Assembly: GCA_024645245.1 (NCBI GenBank)
Contig: JAHEBN010000001.1
Span: forward strand, 28,317 to 92,316
DNA from: Jiulongibacter sp.
GTDB lineage: Bacteria; Bacteroidota; Bacteroidia; Cytophagales; Spirosomataceae
Reading direction: 5' to 3'
DNA length: 64,000 bases
Under the pieces are notes generated by a model. The model ran no database searches, was not told the DNA's origin, and saw nothing but the letters and a program-made list of their open reading frames with translations. Below, piece after piece: positions 1-8,531 of the stretch; positions within the stretch are counted from its first letter, which is position 1, and each line of letters begins with the position of its first letter. The position numbers and the translations under genes are program-made.

Positions 1-535
1 TTAAGAAATTCAATTCCAGTTTTAAATTTTCTTCCTTTAACTTTTTGGATTCGTACAAATTGGCGAATACCTCATAAAAAAGTTTTAATCCAAAAGGTAA
101 CGAAAATAGATAAATAGTAGAGATGTAGTTTAAGTAAAATAAGTTTTTGTCATAAAATATTTCATAAAAGGACAATTCTCCTATTTTGCTTTTCATTCTG
201 TCAATCATTCCATTTTCTTCACCAAATTCTTTCAGAATACTTATGGAATAATATGTAGAATATTGAAACATTAATATCGCAAATACAAATCCGAAAAGCA
301 ATCCAGAAAAGTTCTTTTTACTATTAAACGAATAGTCAATTATGTAAAAAGCAATAATTATCGACAACAAGTTTATGCAATAAAAATATAAGTCAATTCT
401 CGAATTCTCAGAAGATTTGTCAAAAACTGCTGACCAATTGAAAATAGAAATAAAAATCCAAAATAAGCAATGAAATAATATTTTAAATTTTAATTGCTGA
501 TTTAGGTGATATACTTTTTCAAAGTATTTTTCCAA
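1..535 (-). CDS. LytS/YesM-type sensor histidine kinase, partial (N-terminal membrane part)
   Basis: An open minus-strand frame runs from a stop at 554-556 through the left edge. Its translation has four hydrophobic stretches (for example around FHCLFWIFISIF and YCINLLSIIIAFYIID), then a helix rich in K, E and L ending ...KLKEENLKLELNFL at base 2. In the LytS/YesM family this segment sits just before the catalytic region that starts with a phospho-accepting His (typically INPHFLFN), so the kinase core lies beyond the window. There is no ATG between the upstream stop and the first membrane segment; I placed the start at TTG 533-535, but another non-ATG codon is possible. It follows the small peptide gene at 571-714 by about 35 bases. 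The partner regulator could be the LytTR protein at 824-1594 or one off the edge. Confidence 0.75.
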   Translation of the reverse strand, partial: MEKYFEKVYHLNQQLKFKILFHCLFWIFISIFNWSAVFDKSSENSRIDLYFYCINLLSIIIAFYIIDYSFNSKKNFSGLLFGFVFAILMFQYSTYYSISILKEFGEENGMIDRMKSKIGELSFYEIFYDKNLFYLNYISTIYLFSLPFGLKLFYEVFANLYESKKLKEENLKLELNFL

Positions 536-570
536 ACATTCAAATTGTTTATGTTAATTCATTTGCAATT

Positions 571-714
571 TTATTGAATTGCCGGTGACCATGTACCTAA
601 AGTAGTCAAATGATTTTTGCCAGTTCCTGACTTTACTTTGTTTGAAACCTTACCAATTACTTCTTTTCTTAAAAATGATAGGTTTTTTTTCGATTTTAGC
701 TGATTTGCGTTCAT
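571..714 (-). CDS. 47-residue peptide between LytTR regulator and LytS kinase
   Basis: ATG at 712-714 and TAA at 571-573 give a basic peptide starting MNANQLKSKKNLSFLRKE and ending GTWSPAIQ, with no Cys. It is supported by a well-formed Bacteroidota promoter about 40-65 bases upstream and by its place between two signalling genes on the same strand. The LSFLRKEVIGKV segment recalls the leader pattern (hydrophobic, K/R-K-E-T/V-I) of Bacteroidota peptide-natural-product precursors, but without Cys it cannot be a lanthipeptide, and there is no GG cleavage motif. I do not recognise the family. It could be a secreted or modified signal, a regulator of the kinase, or a chance reading frame. Confidence 0.45.
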   Translation of the reverse strand: MNANQLKSKKNLSFLRKEVIGKVSNKVKSGTGKNHLTTLGTWSPAIQ

Positions 715-751
715 GTTGCTTTGGGTTTATTGTTTAAATTAAATGATACAC

Positions 752-781
752 CAAAAGTACAATTCAGCTTCGCTGGCCAAA
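752..781 (-). promoter_or_regulatory. Bacteroidota-type promoter for the small peptide gene
   Basis: Read on the minus strand, TTTG (778-781) is followed after 18 bases by TACTTTTG (752-759), matching the Bacteroidota TTTG / TAnnTTTG pattern with spacing one base under the usual 19-21. It would start a transcript near 745, about 30 bases before the ATG at 714. Confidence 0.55.
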
Positions 782-823
782 TATTTTTGCGACAAAAGAT
801 GAAATTAATGAGATAAAAGCATT

Positions 824-1594
824 TCAGCGTATTTGTTTGGATAGCGTAATTTCATTTATCTTTTGTTTTACCATTTCCTGATAGGTGCGGCCTATCGGAA
901 TTGTCTTTCCCATTTTCAGAATTAACTGGTTCCCTTGTACATAATTTATAACTTCACTGTTAATAATATATGACCTGTGCACTCGAATAAATTGATTATC
1001 GGGAAGTTCTTTTTCTATTATATGCAATGGCAACCTAACTACAAAAACCTTCTGCCCCGGATTAATAAAGTTGATTTTTATGTAGTCTTCCAGACTTTCT
1101 ATGTAAGAAATCTCTTCAGGTTGTACTTTGAGGTTTTTCTTATCCGCCTTTAAATAGAAAGAAGATTGCTTTTTGGTACTAAATTCCTGCAAATTCTGCC
1201 CACCGAAGGTATTTTGTATCAAAGACAATCTTTCTTGTACCCTTTCTATCGATTTGGTAAAATGGGCAAAAGATATTGGCTTGAGTAAATAATCTATTAC
1301 GTCAAATTCATATCCCTTTAAAGCATATTCGGGATAAGCTGAAGTAATAATGATAAAAGGTTTTTGATTACCTAAAATATCAAGTAACTCAAAGCCAGTT
1401 AATTCTGGCATATTGATATCCAAAAAAAGTAGTTGGGGCTTTAGCTCTTTTACCTGTTTTAGAGCTGTAATCGGATCATTGGACTCCCCTACCAATTCTA
1501 ATGAATCTATTCTACTAATAAATCTGGAAACTATTTCGACTGCTATAGGCTCATCATCAAGTACATAGCAAGATATTTTTGACTCTGATATCAT
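824..1594 (-). CDS. LytTR-family response regulator
   Basis: A 256-residue LytR/AlgR-type regulator. The receiver domain (about 8-125) shows the acidic pair D13-D14, phospho-acceptor D59 in FLDINMPELTG, T84 in the IIITS strand and K105 in YLLKP. The C-terminal LytTR DNA-binding domain (about 148-245) contains IEAxEDYIKI-like and VHRSYIIN segments typical of the family. Such proteins pair with membrane kinases of the LytS/YesM type, and a fragment of one lies downstream at 1-535 with a peptide gene between them. The usual Bacteroidota order is kinase then regulator, so this regulator may have a different partner. Confidence 0.93.
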   Translation of the reverse strand: MISESKISCYVLDDEPIAVEIVSRFISRIDSLELVGESNDPITALKQVKELKPQLLFLDINMPELTGFELLDILGNQKPFIIITSAYPEYALKGYEFDVIDYLLKPISFAHFTKSIERVQERLSLIQNTFGGQNLQEFSTKKQSSFYLKADKKNLKVQPEEISYIESLEDYIKINFINPGQKVFVVRLPLHIIEKELPDNQFIRVHRSYIINSEVINYVQGNQLILKMGKTIPIGRTYQEMVKQKINEITLSKQIR

Positions 1595-1858
1595 TGTTAA
1601 TGGTTAGGTGACTAATTTAAACTTTACTCTAAAATATAAAGAAGTTTTTCAAATCTAACATCTAAATAACTATTACGTTAATAAAATAAGATTATAGAAA
1701 CAGGCTAGAAAGCCATTGTGAGAATTTAATAAAGCGAGACTTATACTTTATTTATAAAGAAGATAAATTGAAATTTTACACAAATTAAATCTGTGTATTT
1801 TAAAATAGTAATAGCAATGATTTTTCAATGTTAACAAAACTTAAGCACGAATTTACAT

Positions 1859-3130
1859 TTATTTTGCTTTTCCAAAGAAACCTCTTGCGTTATTTCTGTT
1901 TTTGTTATCGGGTCTTTTTTGATTTAAACCTCTATCCTGAACTGAAAAGCGGCTATTTTGCCTTCCTTTAGGAGTTAAATCGGCTTTCTCAGGTGGTCGG
2001 ATAGGTTCGAATCCAGCAATTACATCCATGTCAAATTTATATCCTAAAAGTTTCTCAATGCCTGTCACAAATTCCACTTCATCTTCCGATACAATAGAAA
2101 TTGCTTCACCACTTGCCCCCGCACGGCCTGTTCTCCCTATCCTGTGTACGTAGTCTTCAGGCACATTAGGTAATTCAAAATTGATCACATGAGGTAAAAG
2201 AGGTATGTCGAGCCCACGTGCCGCAATATCCGTCGCTACTAAAACCCTTACATCCCCTTTTTTAAAGCCATCAAGGGCTTTAGTCCTGGCATTCTGAGTT
2301 TTATTTCCATGAATAGCCGCAGAAGAAATACCGCTCTTACCCAGTCTTTCACTTAACTTATTTGCACCGTGCTTGGTGCGGGTAAAAATCAAAACTTGCT
2401 GCCAATCGCCTTCACTGATCATTTTGATAACCAAGGCAGGTTTTTCTGATTTGTCTGTTCTTATAAATTTCTGAATGACCAACTCGGCCGTAGTATTTTC
2501 CGGAGTAGCTTCAACAAGTACCGGATTGGTTAAAATTCCGCCTGCCAGTTGTTTTATTTCGTAAGAAAAAGTAGCTGAAAAAAGTAAATTCTGTCTTTTG
2601 GGTGGCAATACATTGAGTACGCGTTTTATATCCCGTAAAAAGCCCATATCGAGCATTCTATCGGCTTCATCCAATACAAGTATTTCTACATGAGCAAGTG
2701 AAAGTGCCCGCTGACCGTGCAGGTCTAATAACCTGCCAGGAGTAGCAATAAGTATATCAATACCATTTCTAAGCGTCGCAATTTGCGGATTGGCATTTAC
2801 ACCTCCAAAAATAACGGTCGCTTTTATATCCAGATTCGTGGCATAAGCTTTTACATTTTCATAAATCTGTGCTGCAAGCTCCCGCGTTGGTGTAAGAATT
2901 AAAGATCTTATCTGCCTTTTCTTGGTAAGTTTGGTTTCGGATAGTATTTGTAAAATAGGCAAAACAAATCCGGCTGTTTTACCTGTTCCGGTTTGTGCCG
3001 AAGCCATTATATCCCTTCGATCTAAAATTACAGGGATTGCTTTTTCTTGAATGGGTGAAGGTGTGGTATAGCCTTTCTTTTCGACTGCTTTAACCAAAGC
3101 GTCTTTTAATCCTAATTGTGAAAATGACAT
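1859..3130 (-). CDS. DEAD-box ATP-dependent RNA helicase, RhlE-like
   Basis: 423 residues with the full motif set: Q motif near GYTTPSPIQ (20-28), Walker A AQTGTGKT (45-52), PTRELA (81-86), TPGR (130-133), DEAD (154-157), SAT (185-187), and the C-terminal helicase motifs ARGLD and [10 protein letters not shown] (about 330-339). The short basic tail ([24 protein letters not shown]) suits RhlE-type helicases that act on ribosome assembly, RNA turnover or cold adaptation; which one cannot be told here. It appears to be a single-gene unit. A TACCTTTG element at 3184-3191 lies about 55 bases upstream of the start. Confidence 0.95.
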   Translation of the reverse strand: MSFSQLGLKDALVKAVEKKGYTTPSPIQEKAIPVILDRRDIMASAQTGTGKTAGFVLPILQILSETKLTKKRQIRSLILTPTRELAAQIYENVKAYATNLDIKATVIFGGVNANPQIATLRNGIDILIATPGRLLDLHGQRALSLAHVEILVLDEADRMLDMGFLRDIKRVLNVLPPKRQNLLFSATFSYEIKQLAGGILTNPVLVEATPENTTAELVIQKFIRTDKSEKPALVIKMISEGDWQQVLIFTRTKHGANKLSERLGKSGISSAAIHGNKTQNARTKALDGFKKGDVRVLVATDIAARGLDIPLLPHVINFELPNVPEDYVHRIGRTGRAGASGEAISIVSEDEVEFVTGIEKLLGYKFDMDVIAGFEPIRPPEKADLTPKGRQNSRFSVQDRGLNQKRPDNKNRNNARGFFGKAK

Positions 3131-3183
3131 TCTTTATCGTTTTGAAATGACGCATAAATTATTGTCATTTCCTTATTAAAGTG

Positions 3184-3191
3184 CAAAGGTA
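3184..3191 (-). promoter_or_regulatory. Putative -7 element for the DEAD-box helicase
   Basis: TACCTTTG on the minus strand fits TAnnTTTG, 54 bases before the ATG. No convincing TTTG -33 element at the right distance, so only half the signature is present. Confidence 0.35.
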
Positions 3192-3335
3192 GCTCTAAAT
3201 TTTTGATATAACACATTATCAAAAATTACCTCAAGTATTTGTAAAAGAGTATACTAGAAAATATTCGTGGTATTACAAAGCAAATTTTAACAATCTCCGA
3301 CATTTGAAAACTGCAATTTTTATTTTTTTATAATT

Positions 3336-4196
3336 TCAATTTGACCTCAAAACATTCAGTATTAAAGTATCTGCGTTCACTCCTGTAAAAATTCCCAGCC
3401 CATTTTCAATCGTACTTACAGGGGTAGCTATATTTTGAGTTGTGGTGCTTGTATTTTCATATAATGCCGCATAATCCGGATTTAATCGGTAAAGAATAAT
3501 AGTATACCGACCAAAATATTCAAATTGCTGCGATCGCATTGAAGATGCATCAGATTGAGTTGGTTGATTATTGAATCCACGCGGAGGCCTTTGTGGAAAA
3601 TTGCCCTCATTGGTTGGTAATATGGTAATTTCTACGGGGTTTGATTCTAAACTTTGAGCAGCTACAAAATGATACACATTATCCGGATTGTTCCAGCTAA
3701 GCGAAATCTGACTGTTAAAATCCTGCTGAAATCCGCCTGGACCAAAACCTCCTGAACCGGGTTGAAATCCATTACTAAAGTCTCGGGCTACCCTGTGAAT
3801 CACAGTAGAATCCATTTGGAAATTTGTGGGTTTTGGCGGCAAAATAGTTTCTGCAGATATGTTTCGTCCCCGGTAAAGAAACTGCATACTATATATAGTG
3901 CCTTCTTCACCCAATTTGGTATCAGATTCATATACGCCATTCTCTTTTTCTTTTAGTAAATAATTTGTACCATCCGAACCTGTAATACTTATTACCAGAC
4001 CTTCGATAGGTTGAGCATAGGCCGAATCGGTGGTATACGGGATTTCCGTACTTACTTTCATACTAACTGTATGTCCTGGTGCCAGGTACGCCTCTACAAT
4101 GGGTTTATCACCAGGATTTACTGCATCGTTTACCTCTACACAAGTTATAAAAGCGGAAGCTAAAAATATTGGGAAAATATATCTTATATGTTTCAT
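3336..4196 (-). CDS. DUF4249 lipoprotein, partner of the TonB-dependent receptor
   Basis: 286 residues beginning with a lipoprotein signal whose lipobox (AFITC) puts the lipidated Cys at about residue 19. The body (KPIVEAYLAPGHTVSMKVSTEIPY, ...GTIYSMQF) matches DUF4249 proteins, which in Bacteroidota are encoded directly after TonB-dependent receptors and are thought to be surface-exposed partners of unknown substrate. Its start overlaps the receptor's end by 4 bases (ATGA), so the two are translationally coupled. It contains a Gly/Pro/Phe-rich insert (about 140-154) resembling inserts in the receptor. Confidence 0.88.
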   Translation of the reverse strand: MKHIRYIFPIFLASAFITCVEVNDAVNPGDKPIVEAYLAPGHTVSMKVSTEIPYTTDSAYAQPIEGLVISITGSDGTNYLLKEKENGVYESDTKLGEEGTIYSMQFLYRGRNISAETILPPKPTNFQMDSTVIHRVARDFSNGFQPGSGGFGPGGFQQDFNSQISLSWNNPDNVYHFVAAQSLESNPVEITILPTNEGNFPQRPPRGFNNQPTQSDASSMRSQQFEYFGRYTIILYRLNPDYAALYENTSTTTQNIATPVSTIENGLGIFTGVNADTLILNVLRSN

Positions 4197-6985
4197 TTTA
4201 GTCTTAAACTTAAAGTGATATTGGGTGTAATGCCCAGGTAGGTAACGTTGGTGGTTTGCAATACCGAGATATCATTTTCTCGAACGACTTCAAATCTTTT
4301 GTACCAGATATTTGTACGGTTGTAAAGGTTAAAAACCGACATGCCAATGCTACCATTTTTAAAATTATACGTAGCCGAAACATCCATTCTATGATAATTA
4401 ATAAAGCGATTAGCATTTTTATCAGATGGATTAGTGAATGATTTGGTGGTGCCATCCAAAAGTGTAATATCATAAGCTCCAAGTATGGAAGTGTAGGGCC
4501 GTCCCGTGGAAAAAATCCAGGTAGCAGCCAGGTCCCATTTTTTTACACTATAGCTCCCCACGGCCTTAAATTGATGTCTCACATCCTGATCCGAATAATA
4601 GGGTTTATCCGAAAAGGCTGCTATGTTTCGCACAGCCTCCGCAAGGGTATAACCCAGCCAACCTGTAAGTTTTCCAAATTTTTTCTGAAGAAGTATATCT
4701 ACCCCTCTTATGGTTTCATTCCCATTGAAAAAAGTTTCCTCGGTACTAAGTCCACCACCACCAGGGCCTCCTGATCCGGGAGGACCTCCAGCTCCGGGCG
4801 TAAAATTGGGAACAAATCGCAGGGTATACTCCGAAATACCTGTATTTACTTTTTGGTAAAACTCTACATCAAGTAAGTAATCTTTCACTTCGTAAGCTAA
4901 GCCAATAATATTATGAATGGATTTTGTAACCGGAAGCGAGCTGCCGTTTGCCAGAATCCAGAAATTACGATTTCCCTGGGTAATATCTTCCCGGTTAACT
5001 TGCTTGATAAATTGATAATATACGCCGGTACCACCCTTGATTTTTAAACGATCGGTAGCCTTATAATTGAAGGTAAGACGTGGCTCGGTGTAAATTTTAT
5101 TAGTAACACTGAAATGATCCATCCGAAGTCCGGGAATAAGCTCCAGCTTGCTGTTTAGTAGTTCTATTCTATCCTGTAAATAAACCGAAGCAAGTACACC
5201 GGTATCATTGCGATTCAAAATGGTGGTAGTGTCGTTTTGGGTATAGTTAAATTTTATATTATTTTTTGTTAACATTCCACCGAATTCGATCTTATTATTA
5301 TTGAAAACTTTCCATTCCCAATCGGTTTTTAGTGAATAATCATTCAGGTGATTGGTTTCTAATCTTCCCAAGCGGTTTTCCTGCAAAGTGTCATTCCGGG
5401 TAATGCTTACTGTTCGTGAGTTGTCACGGCTGCTATTGTAATTTGAAAAGCTTAACAAACTATTACCATAAAAACGAGGGGTCCATTGTCTCGACCATTT
5501 CAGACTGGCACCGGTATTTCCCCATTGCGATATATCGTTTGTTTTAGTTCCAAGATCAATGCCGGCACTTTGAAAAGGTCCAAATCCTGCAAAACTGGAT
5601 GTGCTGGAATTGTCCATATTATCTGTACCATTGAATATGCTCAGGGCAATAATATCTTTTTTTCCTGGTCGGAAAGTAAGTTTGGTATTCAGGTCATAAA
5701 AATAAGAACTGGCCTTTTGCTGACTTTGTAAATTATTTGCACCAAAACCCCCTCTGCCACCAAAACCTCCACCACCAGGCCCGAATCCACCTGCAGTATT
5801 TGTGTTTGTGCTAGATTGATCAGTAAACTTGTTGAAAATTTTTGTGTATAAAGGTCCTTTATAAGAACGCCGGGCTGCTGCCAAAAATGTAAATTTTTTA
5901 CCCAGCGGCGTTTCAATGTAAGCATTCGTGCTTAAAAGGCTTAAATCCACACCTCCATTAAATTGCTTGCTGTTGCCTTCTTTACCGGTAATTTCGGCTA
6001 CCGCAGATATTCGACCGCCAAATCTTGCGTCAAAACCACCTTTGTACAGTTGAATGTCTTTGATAGCATTATAATTAAATGCCGAAAAGAAACCAAAAAG
6101 GTGATCTACATTATATACGGTAAATCCATCATAAAGTACGAGGGTTTGGTCGGGTGTGCCGCCTCTTACATATAGGCCTGATGATGATTCATTAGAGGCA
6201 CTTACTCCAGGCATGAGTTGAAAAGCCCGAAACGGATCTTTTTCTCCAACATTTGGAAGCTTCGCAATATTTTTAGGCGTCATTTTGATCATTCCCACAA
6301 TTTGATTGGCCTGTACCATTTCCGTCTTATCAGACGTTACCACCACTTCATCTAAGGCTTTGGCATCAGAGCTTAGCTCAATCAGTAATTTTTCTGTAGG
6401 TGTTTCAGGTGTTAATCTGATAGTTTTACTCAAATACCCAACATAACTTATTTTGAGCTCTACGGTGTCAGAAGGGACATTAATTAGTGTATAATAGCCA
6501 TCTACATTGGTCTGGGAGCTTATATTCGAATTCAATACTGAAATACTGGCAAAAGGAAGTGTTTCACCTGAAAATTGATCTTTTATAACTCCACTGAGAT
6601 TAAAATTACTTTTGACCAGCTGAAATTTATTAGAAGCATTTTCCTTTTTTTGTTCAATAAAAACAGATTTTTTCATCAATGTAGCCACATTCGCATTTTC
6701 CATATTTACCATCAAATCAAGGTTATTGTCTTTGATCAGCATTTTCAGAAATTCTTCGAGGCCTTGATTTTCAATCCAAATAGTTACCGATTTTGAAGGA
6801 ATATCTTTTTCTTCGAAATTTATTTTATAGCCGTATTTCCATGAAATTTCTTTCAGGAGTTCAGATATAGGTTTGGAGGAAAAGTTTTCGCTTTTTATTT
6901 TTATTGATTTTGTTTGGGCAAAAGTTCTAAATCCCGAAAAGCTATTTACAATTATTAAAAGCAAAAACAGGTAATTTTTTTTCAT
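4193..6985 (-). CDS. TonB-dependent outer-membrane receptor with STN and carboxypeptidase-like domains
   Basis: 930 residues: signal peptide (1-24), STN/secretin-like domain (about 26-100), carboxypeptidase-regulatory-like domain (about 128-200), TonB plug (about 235-340, with LYVRGGTPDQTLVLYDG), then a beta-barrel ending in alternating hydrophobics (NITLSLRLK). The STN domain often signals to a FecR/sigma system; here the sigma/anti-sigma pair at 7947-9876 is divergent and nearby but lacks FecR features. Two Gly-rich low-complexity stretches (about 398-415 and 730-747) lie where extracellular loops are expected. The substrate is unknown. It ends in a 4-base overlap with the DUF4249 gene. Confidence 0.93.
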   Translation of the reverse strand: MKKNYLFLLLIIVNSFSGFRTFAQTKSIKIKSENFSSKPISELLKEISWKYGYKINFEEKDIPSKSVTIWIENQGLEEFLKMLIKDNNLDLMVNMENANVATLMKKSVFIEQKKENASNKFQLVKSNFNLSGVIKDQFSGETLPFASISVLNSNISSQTNVDGYYTLINVPSDTVELKISYVGYLSKTIRLTPETPTEKLLIELSSDAKALDEVVVTSDKTEMVQANQIVGMIKMTPKNIAKLPNVGEKDPFRAFQLMPGVSASNESSSGLYVRGGTPDQTLVLYDGFTVYNVDHLFGFFSAFNYNAIKDIQLYKGGFDARFGGRISAVAEITGKEGNSKQFNGGVDLSLLSTNAYIETPLGKKFTFLAAARRSYKGPLYTKIFNKFTDQSSTNTNTAGGFGPGGGGFGGRGGFGANNLQSQQKASSYFYDLNTKLTFRPGKKDIIALSIFNGTDNMDNSSTSSFAGFGPFQSAGIDLGTKTNDISQWGNTGASLKWSRQWTPRFYGNSLLSFSNYNSSRDNSRTVSITRNDTLQENRLGRLETNHLNDYSLKTDWEWKVFNNNKIEFGGMLTKNNIKFNYTQNDTTTILNRNDTGVLASVYLQDRIELLNSKLELIPGLRMDHFSVTNKIYTEPRLTFNYKATDRLKIKGGTGVYYQFIKQVNREDITQGNRNFWILANGSSLPVTKSIHNIIGLAYEVKDYLLDVEFYQKVNTGISEYTLRFVPNFTPGAGGPPGSGGPGGGGLSTEETFFNGNETIRGVDILLQKKFGKLTGWLGYTLAEAVRNIAAFSDKPYYSDQDVRHQFKAVGSYSVKKWDLAATWIFSTGRPYTSILGAYDITLLDGTTKSFTNPSDKNANRFINYHRMDVSATYNFKNGSIGMSVFNLYNRTNIWYKRFEVVRENDISVLQTTNVTYLGITPNITLSLRLK

Positions 6986-7002
6986 AGAATTTTGTTTTTA
7001 GG

Positions 7003-7035
7003 CAAAAAAAAGAAGGTCAGAAGAATCTAACCTTC
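7003..7035 (-). terminator. Intrinsic terminator between PepSY-like gene and receptor
   Basis: Minus-strand hairpin with 10-base arms (7026-7035 and 7012-7021, one G-T pair, 4-base loop) followed by a T run at 7004-7010. It lies 19 bases past the PepSY-like stop and just 18 bases before the receptor start, so it may act as a partial terminator or attenuator. Confidence 0.7.
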
Positions 7036-7053
7036 CATATTCTTAATTAGTTA

Positions 7054-7692
7054 TTAATGGCCACGACCGCCTTTACCTCCTTTTCCGTGTTTTTTACCCA
7101 TTTTATCTTTTAAAGAAACTTCTCCAATGAAAGAGCCGTCGGCATTAAAACCAACACCCAAATAAGAGGAATCCGCTAAAACCAATAATATCCGATATTT
7201 ACCATCTGGTCCGGTCATTGCCTTTTCAATTGTAGCGGCAGCATAATTGGCTGCTAGATAATCTGTTATTGCTGATGGCAAGTCTGCTACATCTACGGGT
7301 GTGCCACCACGCATGTGACGCACTAATTCTTTTATAAAGGCTCCTGCAGAATCAAAAAGCAAACCAGTTTTAGTACCGTCAGTAAGCGTAATAAGTACAG
7401 CTATATTACCATCATTGGCATGGCTACCAGCCCTTTCTATCGTGGAACCTGCATAATTGGTATTGACATAATCAGTTATGGCTGATGGTAAATCCGTGAT
7501 CGCAATTTCTGTCAAATCGCAGTGCCCTTTGTGGTCTCTGAATGCATTCGTACTGTCGCCGGTGGTGGCGAGAAACATCATGTCCAAAATTGCTGAATCA
7601 CCTATGGCAGGAGCAACATTATTCATATTACAACTACTCAAATACACTACTGCTCCCAATACCAGAGCCCAAACAAAATTTAATTTTTTCAT
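7054..7692 (-). CDS. PepSY-like lipoprotein with two repeats and a Gly/Lys/His tail
   Basis: I start at ATG 7690-7692 (MKKLNFVWALVLG) because this gives a standard lipoprotein signal with lipobox YLSSC; an ATG four codons upstream (7704) is possible. Two internal repeats (about 64-84 and 134-152) share DLPSAITDY followed by NYA-x-x-TIE(R/K)A, typical of PepSY-like domains in Bacteroidota periplasmic proteins. The C-terminus is a basic tail rich in Gly, Lys and His (GKKHGKGGKGGRGH). Members are usually exported and of unknown function; the tail could bind metal or anionic polymer, which is inference. It sits upstream of the receptor on the same strand, separated by a terminator-like hairpin. 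Confidence 0.85.
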   Translation of the reverse strand: MKKLNFVWALVLGAVVYLSSCNMNNVAPAIGDSAILDMMFLATTGDSTNAFRDHKGHCDLTEIAITDLPSAITDYVNTNYAGSTIERAGSHANDGNIAVLITLTDGTKTGLLFDSAGAFIKELVRHMRGGTPVDVADLPSAITDYLAANYAAATIEKAMTGPDGKYRILLVLADSSYLGVGFNADGSFIGEVSLKDKMGKKHGKGGKGGRGH

Positions 7693-7946
7693 TTTAATTA
7701 ACAATTTAAAAGGTTTTACAATTAGAAAAAGTCATTGTGACTTCCCAGGTATAATTTTTCTATAATCTGAAAATTTTAAATTCAACAAGTAAACAGTGTT
7801 TGAATAGCTTTACGATAGGTGATCAACTCAACGTTGCCTGAGCTAAAAAAAAAATCGTAGGCAACGTTTTTAAATATGGCTTCGTTAAGAAGATTAAAGT
7901 ACGGTGAGTTTATCTAAAACCCTTTAAAAACAACTCATTTCTACCG

Positions 7947-8531
7947 GTGTTTTTTAGAAGAAAAAATAAAAATTTTGACCTGCAGGAAGTGCTTGCGGGC
8001 TGCTTGAGAAACCATGGTGCTTCTCAAAAGCAGCTTTTTGAGCAGTACTATGGCTTTGTGAAAAGTATTTGTTTGAGATACTCCAGTAATCGGGATGAAG
8101 CAGACGAGATGCTTAATGATGGGTTTATGAAAGTCTTTACCAAATTAAGTTATTACGATGCAGGTCATAGCTTCGAAGCTTGGTTAAAAACAGTTGTGGT
8201 TCGTACTTGCATTGATTACTATAGAAAACATCAGGCAAAAGTTGGTTTTGTAGATGTTGAAGAAGTGCACTATCTGGCCGATGATGAAGCAATTCTTGAC
8301 AAAATAGGAAAAGAAGAAATTTTAGAGTTGGTTCAAAAACTACCACCTAGTTATCGTGCTGTGTTTTCTTTGTATGTGGTGGAGGGTTACTCACATGCCG
8401 AAATAGCTGAACAACTGGGGATAAATGAAGGCACTTCGAGATCTAATCTCGTTAAGGCCAGAGTAAAATTACAAGAATGGGTTAAACTATATGCCGATGA
8501 TTTAAAATTTACTAAAAGTCATGTCATTTGA
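7947..8531 (+). CDS. ECF-type RNA polymerase sigma factor
   Basis: 194 residues from a GTG start (no ATG fits upstream of the conserved part). Sigma region 2 (about 30-95) includes the -10 recognition helix with EADEMLNDGFMKVF and the segment after it; region 4 (about 129-175) has LPPSYRAVFSLYVVEGYSHAEIA. There is no region 3, so this is an extracytoplasmic-function factor. Its end overlaps the next gene by 11 bases, as expected for a sigma factor and its anti-sigma. It is divergent from the PepSY/receptor unit, which may be among its targets. Confidence 0.95.
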   Translation: MFFRRKNKNFDLQEVLAGCLRNHGASQKQLFEQYYGFVKSICLRYSSNRDEADEMLNDGFMKVFTKLSYYDAGHSFEAWLKTVVVRTCIDYYRKHQAKVGFVDVEEVHYLADDEAILDKIGKEEILELVQKLPPSYRAVFSLYVVEGYSHAEIAEQLGINEGTSRSNLVKARVKLQEWVKLYADDLKFTKSHVI

